A stretch of DNA of 14,266 nt from the NCBI GenBank assembly GCA_028287665.1, contig JAQBPF010000421.1, forward strand, positions 1 through 14,266, read 5' to 3'. The DNA is from Deinococcus sp. (lineage in GTDB: Bacteria > Deinococcota > Deinococci > Deinococcales > Deinococcaceae). The translations under genes were made by a program, and so were the position numbers. How positions within the stretch are numbered: the stretch's first letter is position 1; every line of letters starts with the position of its first letter. Below the pieces are notes generated by a model. That model made no database searches and was not told the origin of the DNA. It worked only from the letters and a program-made list of their open reading frames with translations. Positions 7,467 through 14,121 of the stretch are shown in pieces.

Positions 7467-8459
7467 ATGCACTTTGATTTGTCCCTGTCCGAACTGGAGC
7501 GCTATCTTCCCACCGAACCCGCTCCGGCTGACTTCGACGCCTTCTGGGCCGACACTCTGGCAGAAACCCGCCGCTTTGACCTGAATCCACGGTTCGAACC
7601 GGTGTTTCCTTTATTGCGGCAGGTCGACGCCTACGACGTCACTTTTGCCGGATTTGGGGGGGCCGCCATCAAGGGGTGGTTGCTGTTGCCTGCGGGGGCC
7701 AGCCAACCTCTGCCGTGCGTGGTGGAGTACATCGGCTACGGGGGAGGACGCGGCTACCCGACCGATTGGCTGGTGTGGGCGTCTCTGGGCTACGCGCATC
7801 TGGTGATGGATACGCGCGGTCAGGGCACCACCTGGCGTCAGGGCGATACACCGGACCCGCAGGCAGGCGGCGAACCGCACCTGCCCGGATTCATGACCCA
7901 GGGCATTCTGAACCGGGACACCTACTATTACCGCCGCCTGTACAGCGACGCGGTTCGTGCCGTCGAGGCCGCACGCGCCCACCCGCTGATCGATTCCAGC
8001 CGGATCGCTGTGATGGGCGGCAGTCAGGGCGGTGGGCTGGCTCTGGCGGCCGCCGGACTGGTGCCCGATCTCCAGCTCTGCCTGACAGATGTGCCGTTTT
8101 TGTGCCACTTCCGCCGCGCCGTGACCCTGACCGATGACGCCCCCTTCAGCGAAATTTCGCGTTATCTGCGGACCCACCGGACCCACACGGCAGCGGTCAT
8201 GGAGACGCTCAGCTACTTCGATGGTCTGCATTTCGCGGCCCGCGCCCAGGCTCAGGCTCTGTTTTCAGTGGGCCTGATGGACACGGTTTGCCCGCCCAGT
8301 ACCGTATATGCCGCCTACAACCACTACGCAGGTCCCAAAGAGATCCGCGTGTATGCCTTCAACGGCCATGAAGGCGGTGAGAATCTACAGACGCTGGAGA
8401 AGATGAAGACCCTGATCAGTGCGTTGCCACTGTCGGCCAGCGCCATCGCCGTTCCCTGA
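7467..8459 (+). CDS. Acetyl xylan esterase/cephalosporin-C deacetylase family (CE7) hydrolase
   Basis: This 330-residue alpha/beta hydrolase belongs to carbohydrate esterase family 7, which removes acetyl groups from xylo-oligosaccharides and other small acetylated substrates, including cephalosporin C. The CE7 signatures are all present: an RGQG motif after LVMDT, GGSQGGG with nucleophile Ser186, Asp272 in GLMDTVCPP, and His301 in NGHEGG. These nearly superpose in number on the triad of the B. subtilis enzyme (181/269/298). No signal peptide is seen, so it probably acts on imported oligosaccharides in the cytoplasm. The ATG has an SD (GGAGGT, 7458-7463) at a rather short distance of 3-4 bases. 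A GH36 alpha-galactosidase follows after 111 bp, probably in the same carbohydrate-use unit. Confidence 0.93.
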   Translation: MHFDLSLSELERYLPTEPAPADFDAFWADTLAETRRFDLNPRFEPVFPLLRQVDAYDVTFAGFGGAAIKGWLLLPAGASQPLPCVVEYIGYGGGRGYPTDWLVWASLGYAHLVMDTRGQGTTWRQGDTPDPQAGGEPHLPGFMTQGILNRDTYYYRRLYSDAVRAVEAARAHPLIDSSRIAVMGGSQGGGLALAAAGLVPDLQLCLTDVPFLCHFRRAVTLTDDAPFSEISRYLRTHRTHTAAVMETLSYFDGLHFAARAQAQALFSVGLMDTVCPPSTVYAAYNHYAGPKEIRVYAFNGHEGGENLQTLEKMKTLISALPLSASAIAVP

Positions 8460-8561
8460 CCCAGCACCCCGCGCAGGTCCCTGGAAAGCCTTCTGCTCTG
8501 GCTCACTTGCCCTGCTCAGAACCGTTCTCCTTTCAAGAACTAAGGCCTCCTCACGCCTTCC

Positions 8562-8566
8562 GAGGT
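8562..8566 (+). promoter_or_regulatory. SD-like GAGGT deciding the TTG start of the GH36 gene
   Basis: GAGGT at 8562-8566 lies four bases before the TTG at 8571 and is the only SD near the N-terminus. A small AAGGC/GCCTT hairpin (8542-8546 with 8555-8559) sits just upstream. Confidence 0.45.
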
Positions 8567-8570
8567 TTCT

Positions 8571-10682
8571 TTGACCACTGTTTCTCCGTCTGCTGAGTCT
8601 TCCGACCTCTCATCTTCCCCGTTCTGGGTGCTGGAAACGGCGCGGGTGGGGTACGCCTTTGGGCTGAATCCCGAAGGCCAGTTGGTACACACCTACTGGG
8701 GCCCGCGCCTGCCGCGCTCAGAGGACTACCCACGGCCTGTCAGCGTGCCGGAGTGGGCGTCGTTCAGCCCCGCCGCCCACCTGATCACCGAGGAATATCC
8801 GGCAGAAGGCGGTCCCAAATACATCGAGCCCTGCCTCAAGGTGCACTTTGCCGATGGCACGCGTGATCTGGACCTGCGCTATCAGGCGGCGCACTGGACA
8901 GACGGAACGCTGCAGGTGCAGTTGCGCGACGCGGTGTATCCGTTGCAGGTCACCCTGCATTACCGCCCGCATCCCTCGCACGACCTGATCGAGCGCTGGA
9001 CCACCCTGCACAACGGCGGAGACGAGGCCATGGTGCTGGACCGGGTCTGGAGCGCCCAGTGGCATGTTCCTGCTGGAGAACAGGACCGCCTGTCGCACCT
9101 GACTGGCCGCTGGAACGATGAATTCCGGCTGCACCGCGAACCGCTGACCCCAGGGGTCAAGGTGCTGGAGAGTCGGCGTCTGACCACCAGCCACCACCAC
9201 AATCCCTGGTTTGCGCTGGACCGTGGGCAGGCGGGCGAGGAAACGGGCGAGGTCTGGTTCGGTGTGCTGGCCTGGAGCGGAAACTGGAAATTGGCCGCCG
9301 AGGTGACCGACTTTGGGCAAAACCGGATCAGTCTGGGCCTCAATGACTGGGATTTTGCCTGGCGGCTCCAGCCCGGCGCGACCTTCCAGACGCCTGCCAG
9401 CCTGGGCGGCTTTACCCCCGCAGGGTTTGGCGCGGCCAGCCGTTGCCTGCATGATTTTATCCGGCAAGACGTGGTGCCGCGCGGCCAGGAAGTGCGGCAG
9501 GTGCTGTACAACTCCTGGGAAGCCACGGCGTTTGAGGTCAATGAGGCCTCACAGGTGGAACTGGCAGAGGTGGCCGCCAGCCTGGGTGTCGAGCTGTTTG
9601 TGGTAGATGACGGCTGGTTTCACCGCCGGGATTCCGATGCCCGCGGGCTGGGCGACTGGTGGCCCGACGAACAGAAATTTCCGGATGGCCTGCAACCCCT
9701 GATCAACCGGGTCAAGGGCCTGGGCATGGCCTTTGGGCTGTGGCTGGAGCCGGAAATGGTGAACCCGGACAGCGACCTGTACCGGGCCCACCCCGACTGG
9801 GTGATTCATTATCCGGCGCGGGCCCGCAGTGAGGCGCGAAATCAGTTGATCCTGAATCTGGGCCGCGAGGATGTGCAGGCCTACCTGATCGACCTGCTGG
9901 ACCGTCTGCTCAGGCAACACGACATTTCTTTTATCAAGTGGGACATGAACCGCAACGTGTCGGAACCCGGCTGGCCCACTGCGCCCGGCGATCCGCGTGA
10001 ACTGTGGGTCCGCTATGTTCAGGGGCTCTACCATGTCTGGGACACCCTCAAGGCCCGTCATCCACAGGTGGTGTGGCAGAGCTGCTCGGGCGGCGGCGGG
10101 CGGGCAGACCTGGAGATCTTGCGGCGGGCCGACCAGATCTGGATCAGTGACAACACCCATGCTCCGGCCCGGCTGGAAATCCAGGAAGGATTCTCACAGG
10201 TCTTTCCGGCCAGCACCATGGAGGCGTGGGTCACCGATGCCGGACATGAACAGGTGCCCCTGAGATTCCGGATGCACGTCAGCATGACAGGAACCCTGGG
10301 GCTCGGCGGCCACCTGGCCCACTGGACAGCCGACGAACTGGAGCTGGCCCGCGAGGAAATCGCACGGTACAAAACCCTGCGTCATATCGTGCAGTTTGGC
10401 AATCAATACCGCCTGAGGGCCGCCCAACAGTCTGCCTTCTCTGCGGTGCAGTACGTGACCAAAGACCAGACGGAAGGGGTGGTCTTTGCCTTCCGCACCC
10501 ATCTGGCGCGGCCCACGACCTTGCCGCCGCTCCTGCTGCAGGGCCTCGACCCAGACGCCCTGTATGAGGTGGAAGGAGTTCCCGGCGCACGTTCAGGAGC
10601 CGCGTGGCAGCACGTGGGCCTGACGCTGAAGCTGGCAGATTTTGAAAGCACGGTCCGGACCATCCGGCGCGTTGGAGACTGA
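8571..10682 (+). CDS. Alpha-galactosidase, glycoside hydrolase family 36
   Basis: This 703-residue retaining alpha-galactosidase releases terminal alpha-1,6-galactose from melibiose, raffinose-type sugars or galactomannan fragments. It has an N-terminal beta-sandwich (about 1-300), a (beta/alpha)8 barrel (about 310-620) and a C-terminal beta domain. Motifs include NSWEA (314-318), VDDGWF with Asp346/Asp347, GLWLEPEMVNPDSD, the nucleophile Asp458 in FIKWDMNR, QSCSGGGGRAD, and the acid/base Asp527 in WISDNTHAPARLEIQEG. The 69-residue spacing between the two catalytic Asp residues is close to that of the bacterial tetrameric enzymes. No signal peptide is present, so it is cytoplasmic. Translation appears to begin at TTG; no upstream ATG or GTG in frame is better. 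No sugar transporter or regulator is visible nearby. Confidence 0.96.
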   Translation: MTTVSPSAESSDLSSSPFWVLETARVGYAFGLNPEGQLVHTYWGPRLPRSEDYPRPVSVPEWASFSPAAHLITEEYPAEGGPKYIEPCLKVHFADGTRDLDLRYQAAHWTDGTLQVQLRDAVYPLQVTLHYRPHPSHDLIERWTTLHNGGDEAMVLDRVWSAQWHVPAGEQDRLSHLTGRWNDEFRLHREPLTPGVKVLESRRLTTSHHHNPWFALDRGQAGEETGEVWFGVLAWSGNWKLAAEVTDFGQNRISLGLNDWDFAWRLQPGATFQTPASLGGFTPAGFGAASRCLHDFIRQDVVPRGQEVRQVLYNSWEATAFEVNEASQVELAEVAASLGVELFVVDDGWFHRRDSDARGLGDWWPDEQKFPDGLQPLINRVKGLGMAFGLWLEPEMVNPDSDLYRAHPDWVIHYPARARSEARNQLILNLGREDVQAYLIDLLDRLLRQHDISFIKWDMNRNVSEPGWPTAPGDPRELWVRYVQGLYHVWDTLKARHPQVVWQSCSGGGGRADLEILRRADQIWISDNTHAPARLEIQEGFSQVFPASTMEAWVTDAGHEQVPLRFRMHVSMTGTLGLGGHLAHWTADELELAREEIARYKTLRHIVQFGNQYRLRAAQQSAFSAVQYVTKDQTEGVVFAFRTHLARPTTLPPLLLQGLDPDALYEVEGVPGARSGAAWQHVGLTLKLADFESTVRTIRRVGD

Positions 10683-10765
10683 GGCCTGACTCGTCGGGTG
10701 AGGCTCAGAGCAGTCCGACACGGGCTGTGCTGAGCGGTCTAGCGGCTCTGCCTTTCCCTTTTACA

Positions 10766-10800
10766 CCAAAAATTCCCCGCTTCGGACGGGGAATTTTTGG
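10766..10800. terminator. Strong bidirectional intrinsic terminator with a UUCG tetraloop
   Basis: CCAAAAATTCCCCG (10766-10779) pairs with its complement at 10787-10800. The stem is capped by C(TTCG)G at 10780-10785 with one bulged A at 10786. The A5/T5 blocks at the stem base supply a U-run in both directions. It separates the plus-strand alpha-galactosidase from the convergent CBS-ACT gene. Confidence 0.93.
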
Positions 10801-10817
10801 CGGGACACCAGACCCCG

Positions 10818-10830
10818 GAAAGGAGGTGAT
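10818..10830. other. 13-base copy of the SD / 16S rRNA 3'-tail complement
   Basis: The plus strand reads GAAAGGAGGTGAT, an extended perfect SD, and the minus strand reads ATCACCTCCTTTC, the usual 3' tail of bacterial 16S rRNA. No usable start codon follows on the plus strand at normal spacing. On the minus strand it lies 25 bases past the CBS-ACT stop, in that gene's 3' UTR. Confidence 0.6.
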
Positions 10831-10854
10831 TCGCCTCTTCTGCTGGCTTCGGCT

Positions 10855-11484
10855 CTAATCCAGCACGTCTATTCCGGCGGCCCGCACCCGCGCCCGAACA
10901 TCCCGCACGCCGTCTCCTGTCACACGCATCACAAAGCGGCGGCGACTGGCTTCAGCATCTTTGTGATAGGTGGCGACGCTGATGATGTTGCTGGGTTGAA
11001 TGGCCTGGGTGGCCCGCTCCAGGCTGCCGGGCACGTCGGGCATATCCAGCGTCAGGCGTTTGCCGCCTTCGCGCAGTCCCATGATGTTGGTAAAGGCCCG
11101 CAGCACATCAGTAATGGTGATGATGCCGCACAGCTGCCCGAAATCGTCGAGCACAGGCAGGCCGCCCACCGCGTGCTCCTGCATCCGCAGGGCTGCGTCT
11201 TCCATATATTCGCCCTCGGCGGCAGTAATGACCGGGCGGGCCATCATTTCAGACACGGTCAGCTTGCTCAGCAGGTAATTCAGTTCCCAGACGCTGAGGG
11301 TGGTGGCCTTGTTGGGTACGGCGTCCTTCAGGTCTTTGCGGGTGGTAATCCCTATCAACTGGCCATCTTGCATCACCGGCAGCCGCCGGAACCCGCGCTC
11401 CTTGAGGATTTTCAGGGCGTCCATGACGGGCGTATCGGGCAAAACAGTAACAGGGTCCGGGGTCATCCAATCGCGTACCAGCAT
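10855..11484 (-). CDS. CBS-domain pair plus ACT-like domain protein (AcuB-like)
   Basis: This 209-residue cytoplasmic regulatory protein has two CBS motifs forming one Bateman module and a C-terminal ACT-like domain. The first CBS begins [18 protein letters not shown] and ends with [10 protein letters not shown]. The second begins [18 protein letters not shown] and ends with [14 protein letters not shown], near residue 130. The ACT-like segment (about 142-209) includes [21 protein letters not shown] and a final strand. CBS pairs usually sense adenosine nucleotides and ACT domains amino acids or similar ligands. The combination is found in AcuB-like proteins, but no enzyme partner is encoded here and no function is assigned. 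The ATG is supported by TAAACT six bases upstream. It is divergent from the first Skp-like gene across 129 bp. Confidence 0.9.
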   Translation of the reverse strand: MLVRDWMTPDPVTVLPDTPVMDALKILKERGFRRLPVMQDGQLIGITTRKDLKDAVPNKATTLSVWELNYLLSKLTVSEMMARPVITAAEGEYMEDAALRMQEHAVGGLPVLDDFGQLCGIITITDVLRAFTNIMGLREGGKRLTLDMPDVPGSLERATQAIQPSNIISVATYHKDAEASRRRFVMRVTGDGVRDVRARVRAAGIDVLD

Positions 11485-11490
11485 GCAGGC

Positions 11491-11496
11491 AGTTTA
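11491..11496 (-). promoter_or_regulatory. -10 element for the leaderless CBS-ACT gene
   Basis: On the minus strand TAAACT, the same hexamer as at the yciI-like gene, is placed six bases before the ATG at 11484. There is no SD. Confidence 0.6.
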
Positions 11497-11600
11497 CGTG
11501 GTACAGAGGCCGCAACACAGGCAAGCCCAGCCTGACGTCTCTCTGACCGTGGATGTGAATTGACTGTGACGGACTTCATTCGGCTCAGAAATGAGCATGA

Positions 11601-11606
11601 TACGGT
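11601..11606 (+). promoter_or_regulatory. -10 element for the first Skp/OmpH-like gene
   Basis: TACGGT (TANNNT) is seven bases before the ATG at 11614 and no SD is present. It supports 11614, where a signal peptide begins, over an upstream in-frame TTG at 11560. Confidence 0.5.
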
Positions 11607-11613
11607 GCAAATC

Positions 11614-12123
11614 ATGAAGCTTTCCGTCAAATCCCTTCTGTCCCCCAAAGCACTGGCTCCTGTGGCCATCGTCGCCGCCTTCGGCCTCGGGACACTCGCA
11701 CCCCACGCCCAGACTGCACCCCAGAAAATTGGGTTCGTCGACGTGCAAAAACTCCTGACGTCTCATCCCTCCAACCCTGAAATCGTGACCATTCAGAAGA
11801 AGGCCGACGCCGAACTGAGCGTCATGGACAAGCAGATCAAGGCCATTGATGCCAAGGGTGCCCAGGCCACCGCCGCCGAAAAACAGAGCCGTGAGCAGCT
11901 GATCAAGACCCTTCAGGCCAAGGCTGCCGAGTACGACAAGCAGCTTCAGCCCAAGATCGCCGTTGTCGAAACCGCTGTTGACGCGGCCATCGACAAGGTT
12001 GCCAAGGCCAACGGCTTCGGCGTCATCATGGACCGCAACGTGGCCAAGAACAGCGGCCTGGTGGTCTACGCCGACCCCGCCGCCGAAATGACCGACGCCA
12101 CCGTCAAGGCCCTGAAGCCCTGA
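11614..12123 (+). CDS. Skp/OmpH-like periplasmic chaperone, paralogue 1
   Basis: This 169-residue protein begins with a Sec signal peptide: Lys-containing n-region, hydrophobic core [15 protein letters not shown], probable cleavage after PHA or PHAQ. The mature part opens with [11 protein letters not shown], the family's first strand. A charged, Ala/Lys/Gln-rich helical middle (about 60-125), likely the coiled-coil tentacle, leads to the closing strands [23 protein letters not shown]. Skp proteins hold unfolded outer-membrane proteins after secretion. A cell-envelope role is plausible because Deinococcus has an outer layer and a predicted beta-barrel protein is encoded nearby. The second copy, 84 bp downstream, has nearly the same C-terminal pattern, so the two are tandem duplicates. 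An intrinsic terminator follows this gene. Confidence 0.88.
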   Translation: MKLSVKSLLSPKALAPVAIVAAFGLGTLAPHAQTAPQKIGFVDVQKLLTSHPSNPEIVTIQKKADAELSVMDKQIKAIDAKGAQATAAEKQSREQLIKTLQAKAAEYDKQLQPKIAVVETAVDAAIDKVAKANGFGVIMDRNVAKNSGLVVYADPAAEMTDATVKALKP

Positions 12124-12160
12124 TCCTGCTGGCGTGATCCCCAGGGGGTCAGGCCACCCG

Positions 12161-12189
12161 CCCCCGCGTCAGGCGGGGGTTCTTCTTTG
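12161..12189 (+). terminator. Intrinsic terminator between the two Skp-like genes
   Basis: CCCCCGC (12161-12167) pairs with GCGGGGG (12173-12179) around a 5-base loop, followed by a T-rich tract (12180-12188). The SD of the next gene starts only about ten bases later. Confidence 0.85.
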
Positions 12190-12207
12190 CTGGTTCCAGA
12201 GGTCCAC

Positions 12208-12687
12208 ATGAATCCTAAACTGACATTTCTTCTGCTCCCTTTTGCCCTGATGGTCACCGTGCCGCACGCCCAGCAATCCCGCTCGCGGGTGGGCTTCGTA
12301 AATGTGCAGGCCGCTGTCAAGGCCATGCCCAACAGCGCCGCCTATCTCAAACTTGACGCCAGTGTGACCGCTGATCTGAGCGCCAAAGCCAAAAATATTC
12401 AGGCCCTGGCCGCCAAAGCAGCAAGTTCCCGCAGCGCCGCTGATCGGCAGGCGTTGGTCAAGGCACAGCAGGCGTTGCAGACGACCCAAACTGGCTATCA
12501 GTCCCGCCTCAATACCGCCTTTGCACCACTGGCCACCAAGCTCAACGCCACTGTCGCCAAAGTCGCCAAAACCAGCGGATTCACCGTGGTCTTCGATCAG
12601 AGTGTGGCGGCCAAAACGGGCCTGGTGGTCTATGCCAACACCCAAACCACCGACCTCACCGCCGCAGTCATCAAAGCTCTGAAATAG
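12208..12687 (+). CDS. Skp/OmpH-like periplasmic chaperone, paralogue 2
   Basis: This 159-residue protein has a Sec signal peptide ([22 protein letters not shown]) with likely cleavage after PHA. The mature part begins [15 protein letters not shown], followed by a low-complexity Ala/Gln/Lys helical segment and then [26 protein letters not shown], closely parallel to paralogue 1. It is therefore a diverged tandem duplicate with a shorter, less acidic middle. The ATG at 12208 is preceded by GAGGT (12199-12203) at four bases, and no TANNNT sits just upstream, so it is SD-led. With the terminator in front and no evident promoter, expression probably depends on readthrough from paralogue 1. Client proteins are unknown. 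Confidence 0.85.
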   Translation: MNPKLTFLLLPFALMVTVPHAQQSRSRVGFVNVQAAVKAMPNSAAYLKLDASVTADLSAKAKNIQALAAKAASSRSAADRQALVKAQQALQTTQTGYQSRLNTAFAPLATKLNATVAKVAKTSGFTVVFDQSVAAKTGLVVYANTQTTDLTAAVIKALK

Positions 12688-12705
12688 CCCCATCAGTACA
12701 GTCAG

Positions 12706-12734
12706 AAAGCCCAGCCGACGTGTTGGGCTTTTTC
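12706..12734 (+). terminator. Intrinsic terminator after the second Skp-like gene
   Basis: AAAGCCCA (12706-12713) pairs with TGGGCTTT (12724-12731) across a 10-base loop, and the T-tract continues to 12733. The next promoter's -35 begins at 12736. Confidence 0.88.
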
Positions 12735-12735
12735 T

Positions 12736-12764
12736 TTGACGCCGCTTCCATGCTGCTCTAGGCT
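12736..12764 (+). promoter_or_regulatory. Promoter of the leaderless CMD-family gene
   Basis: TTGACG (12736-12741) and TAGGCT (12759-12764) are separated by exactly 17 bp, and the -10 ends seven bases before the ATG at 12772. This is the most complete leaderless promoter in the window. Confidence 0.8.
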
Positions 12765-12771
12765 CCTGCCC

Positions 12772-13182
12772 ATGAGCGATGAACCGGAACAGGGAACAGG
12801 CTGGGCGCGGGCCACCATTTTTGGCGAGCAGGAAGGCCGCATTCTGGAACGCTTGGCGGCTCTGGACCCCGATCTGATGGCCTACATCCGGGACTTTGCC
12901 TATGACACTGTGTATCAGCGGCCCGGTCTGGACCTCAAAACGCGGGAACTGTTGGCCTGTACCCTTCTGGTTTCACTGGGCAGCCCGCCAGAGCTGCGAA
13001 CCCACCTGCGCGGCGCACTCCGGGCCGGAGCCACCGAAACAGAGGTGCGCGAAACCCTATTGATGTGTATTCCCTACCTGGGGTTCCCCCGTGTGGTCGC
13101 TGCCTTCGAACAACTGCGTCTGCTGCTGGCGGCAAACCAAGACAAAGCGCCCCCAGCCGCGAAGGCCGAGGGCGCTGAATAA
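12772..13182 (+). CDS. Carboxymuconolactone decarboxylase family protein (no CxxC)
   Basis: This 136-residue cytoplasmic protein has the CMD-family core from about residue 40 to 118: [23 protein letters not shown], then [21 protein letters not shown] and the closing helix with [12 protein letters not shown]. The conserved His in THLRGAL is present, but the CxxC pair of AhpD-type peroxidases is absent, so a thiol-peroxidase role is unlikely. It resembles the gamma-CMD-like group, many of whose members have no known substrate. No aromatic-degradation genes lie nearby, so the decarboxylase name is only a family label. The ATG at 12772 is set by the promoter ending seven bases before it; an in-frame TTG at 12736 is the -35 element. 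The C-terminal tail is Ala/Lys/Pro-rich and probably disordered. Confidence 0.85.
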   Translation: MSDEPEQGTGWARATIFGEQEGRILERLAALDPDLMAYIRDFAYDTVYQRPGLDLKTRELLACTLLVSLGSPPELRTHLRGALRAGATETEVRETLLMCIPYLGFPRVVAAFEQLRLLLAANQDKAPPAAKAEGAE

Positions 13183-13201
13183 CCTGTTTTAAGGCTGAAG
13201 G

Positions 13202-13861
13202 TTAGTAGGCAACCTTGAAGCCGATGCGGGCCTTGAAGACCGTACCAGGGCGCACGAAACGGTTGTCAACGGCTGCATATCCAGCATCGTCTGTCGTGAA
13301 CGAATCGCTTGCACCGCCACTCGTGCTGGTATTGATGGTGGACTTGAAGTACTGCTCGACACCCAGGTCACCCACGATGCTCAGGTTGCCTGCAATGGCG
13401 TAGCTGGCCATGACACCTGCACCGATACCGAAGGTAGAGGCGCTGTAGGTGGTGCTGCCCGTTGCACCGTAATCTTCGGTGGCCTTAAACATGCCGTAAC
13501 GTCCACCGGCGTACAGGGTGGCGTCGGTGCCGGGTGCCAATTCGCCGAGGCTGTAGGTACCGTCTACGCCGACAGTGACCCGGCTGCCGTTTTCAGTGGC
13601 CGCACCCGATGCTTTGTAGGTGCCGAACTTCCCTGCGCCTATGTCGCTCTCGTCATTGATGGAATCGCTGGGGTTGGTGTAAGAGGCGCTGACCTTCACG
13701 CCCACAGGGCCGAGCAAGTTGGGGCTGTGAACGAACACTTCGCCGCTGAGGCCGCCTGCGTAGCCGCCCGTCAGGCCCAACTCAACGCCGCTGAGGCTCT
13801 GTGCGCCTGCTGCGCCCGTCATCATGCCCGCTACCACTGCCGTCATCAGGATCTTCTTCAT
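13202..13861 (-). CDS. Predicted outer-membrane beta-barrel protein
   Basis: This 219-residue protein has a clear signal peptide (MKKILMTAVVAGMMTGAAGA, cleavage near AGA-QS). The mature part alternates hydrophobic and polar residues: GVELGLTGGYAGGLSGEVF, VGVKVSASYTNP, SRVTVGVDGTYSLG, ATLYAGGRYGMF, FGIGAGVMASYAI. It ends in GFKVAY with a C-terminal aromatic residue, the pattern of outer-membrane barrels recognised by BamA. I count about eight likely strands, suggesting a small barrel. A specific function cannot be assigned. GAGG (13870-13873) stands eight bases before the ATG at 13861, so this gene is SD-led; the open frame runs upstream to 13885, but the signal peptide begins at 13861. The nearby Skp-like chaperones could be its folding partners. 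The gene converges on the CMD-family gene. Confidence 0.8.
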   Translation of the reverse strand: MKKILMTAVVAGMMTGAAGAQSLSGVELGLTGGYAGGLSGEVFVHSPNLLGPVGVKVSASYTNPSDSINDESDIGAGKFGTYKASGAATENGSRVTVGVDGTYSLGELAPGTDATLYAGGRYGMFKATEDYGATGSTTYSASTFGIGAGVMASYAIAGNLSIVGDLGVEQYFKSTINTSTSGGASDSFTTDDAGYAAVDNRFVRPGTVFKARIGFKVAY

Positions 13862-14033
13862 GCGTGTAGCCTCGCCCACCAACATGAGCCGCCCTCATGA
13901 ACGGTGTCACGGCAGCTTTAGAAACAGGACAGGTCACCGTCAGGAATGAGACCGAATCTACAATCCTCAGGCTTTTCAGAATTGACTCAAATAACGTCCA
14001 GCACGAGTTTTTCTCCACAAACAACACCGTCAG

Positions 14034-14067
14034 AAGAGAGCGTGGGCTGGAGAATCAACGCTCTCTT
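14034..14067. terminator. Possible terminator or regulatory hairpin
   Basis: AAGAGAGCGT (14034-14043) pairs perfectly with ACGCTCTCTT (14058-14067) around a 14-base loop. It lies 55 bases after the stop of the minus-strand partial gene. The T-run after the stem is short on both strands, so termination is only a possibility. Confidence 0.45.
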
Positions 14068-14103
14068 TAGGTCTGCCCCATAAATCTAGATATGCAGGAA
14101 CAC

Positions 14104-14117
14104 GGTGTCTGGTGTCT
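14104..14117. repeat. Two tandem copies of GGTGTCT
   Basis: GGTGTCT at 14104-14110 is repeated at 14111-14117, a few bases past the stop of the minus-strand partial gene. It is probably local slippage; no function is evident. Confidence 0.5.
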
Positions 14118-14121
14118 GGCC

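Larger units (their letters stand above)
13862..14121. other. Spacer upstream of the beta-barrel gene
   Basis: This 260-bp spacer, the longest gene-free stretch here, has lower GC than its surroundings. It contains a 10-bp perfect hairpin (14034-14067) and a 7-bp tandem repeat. On the minus strand TAGATT is visible near 13956 but has no good -35, so I do not assign a promoter. No small gene is supported. Confidence 0.5.

Noticed and set aside
10818..10857. A plus-strand leader peptide translated from the strong SD at 10818
   Set aside because: The only candidate start, a GTG, overlaps the SD itself, so there is no room for initiation, and the peptide would be only about ten residues.
11560..11613. 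TTG start giving the first Skp-like protein a longer N-terminus
   Set aside because: It would place charged residues before the signal peptide; the ATG at 11614 has a -10 element seven bases upstream.
12736..12771. TTG start for the CMD-family gene
   Set aside because: That TTG is the first part of the -35 box TTGACG, upstream of the transcription start.
13146..13190. Stem AGCGCCC/GGGCGCT with a later T run as terminator of the CMD-family gene
   Set aside because: The T run starts about ten bases after the stem and the stem lies inside the coding region, so I could not support it as a terminator.
13862..13885. Upstream ATG for the beta-barrel protein
   Set aside because: The signal peptide begins at 13861 and GAGG lies eight bases before it.
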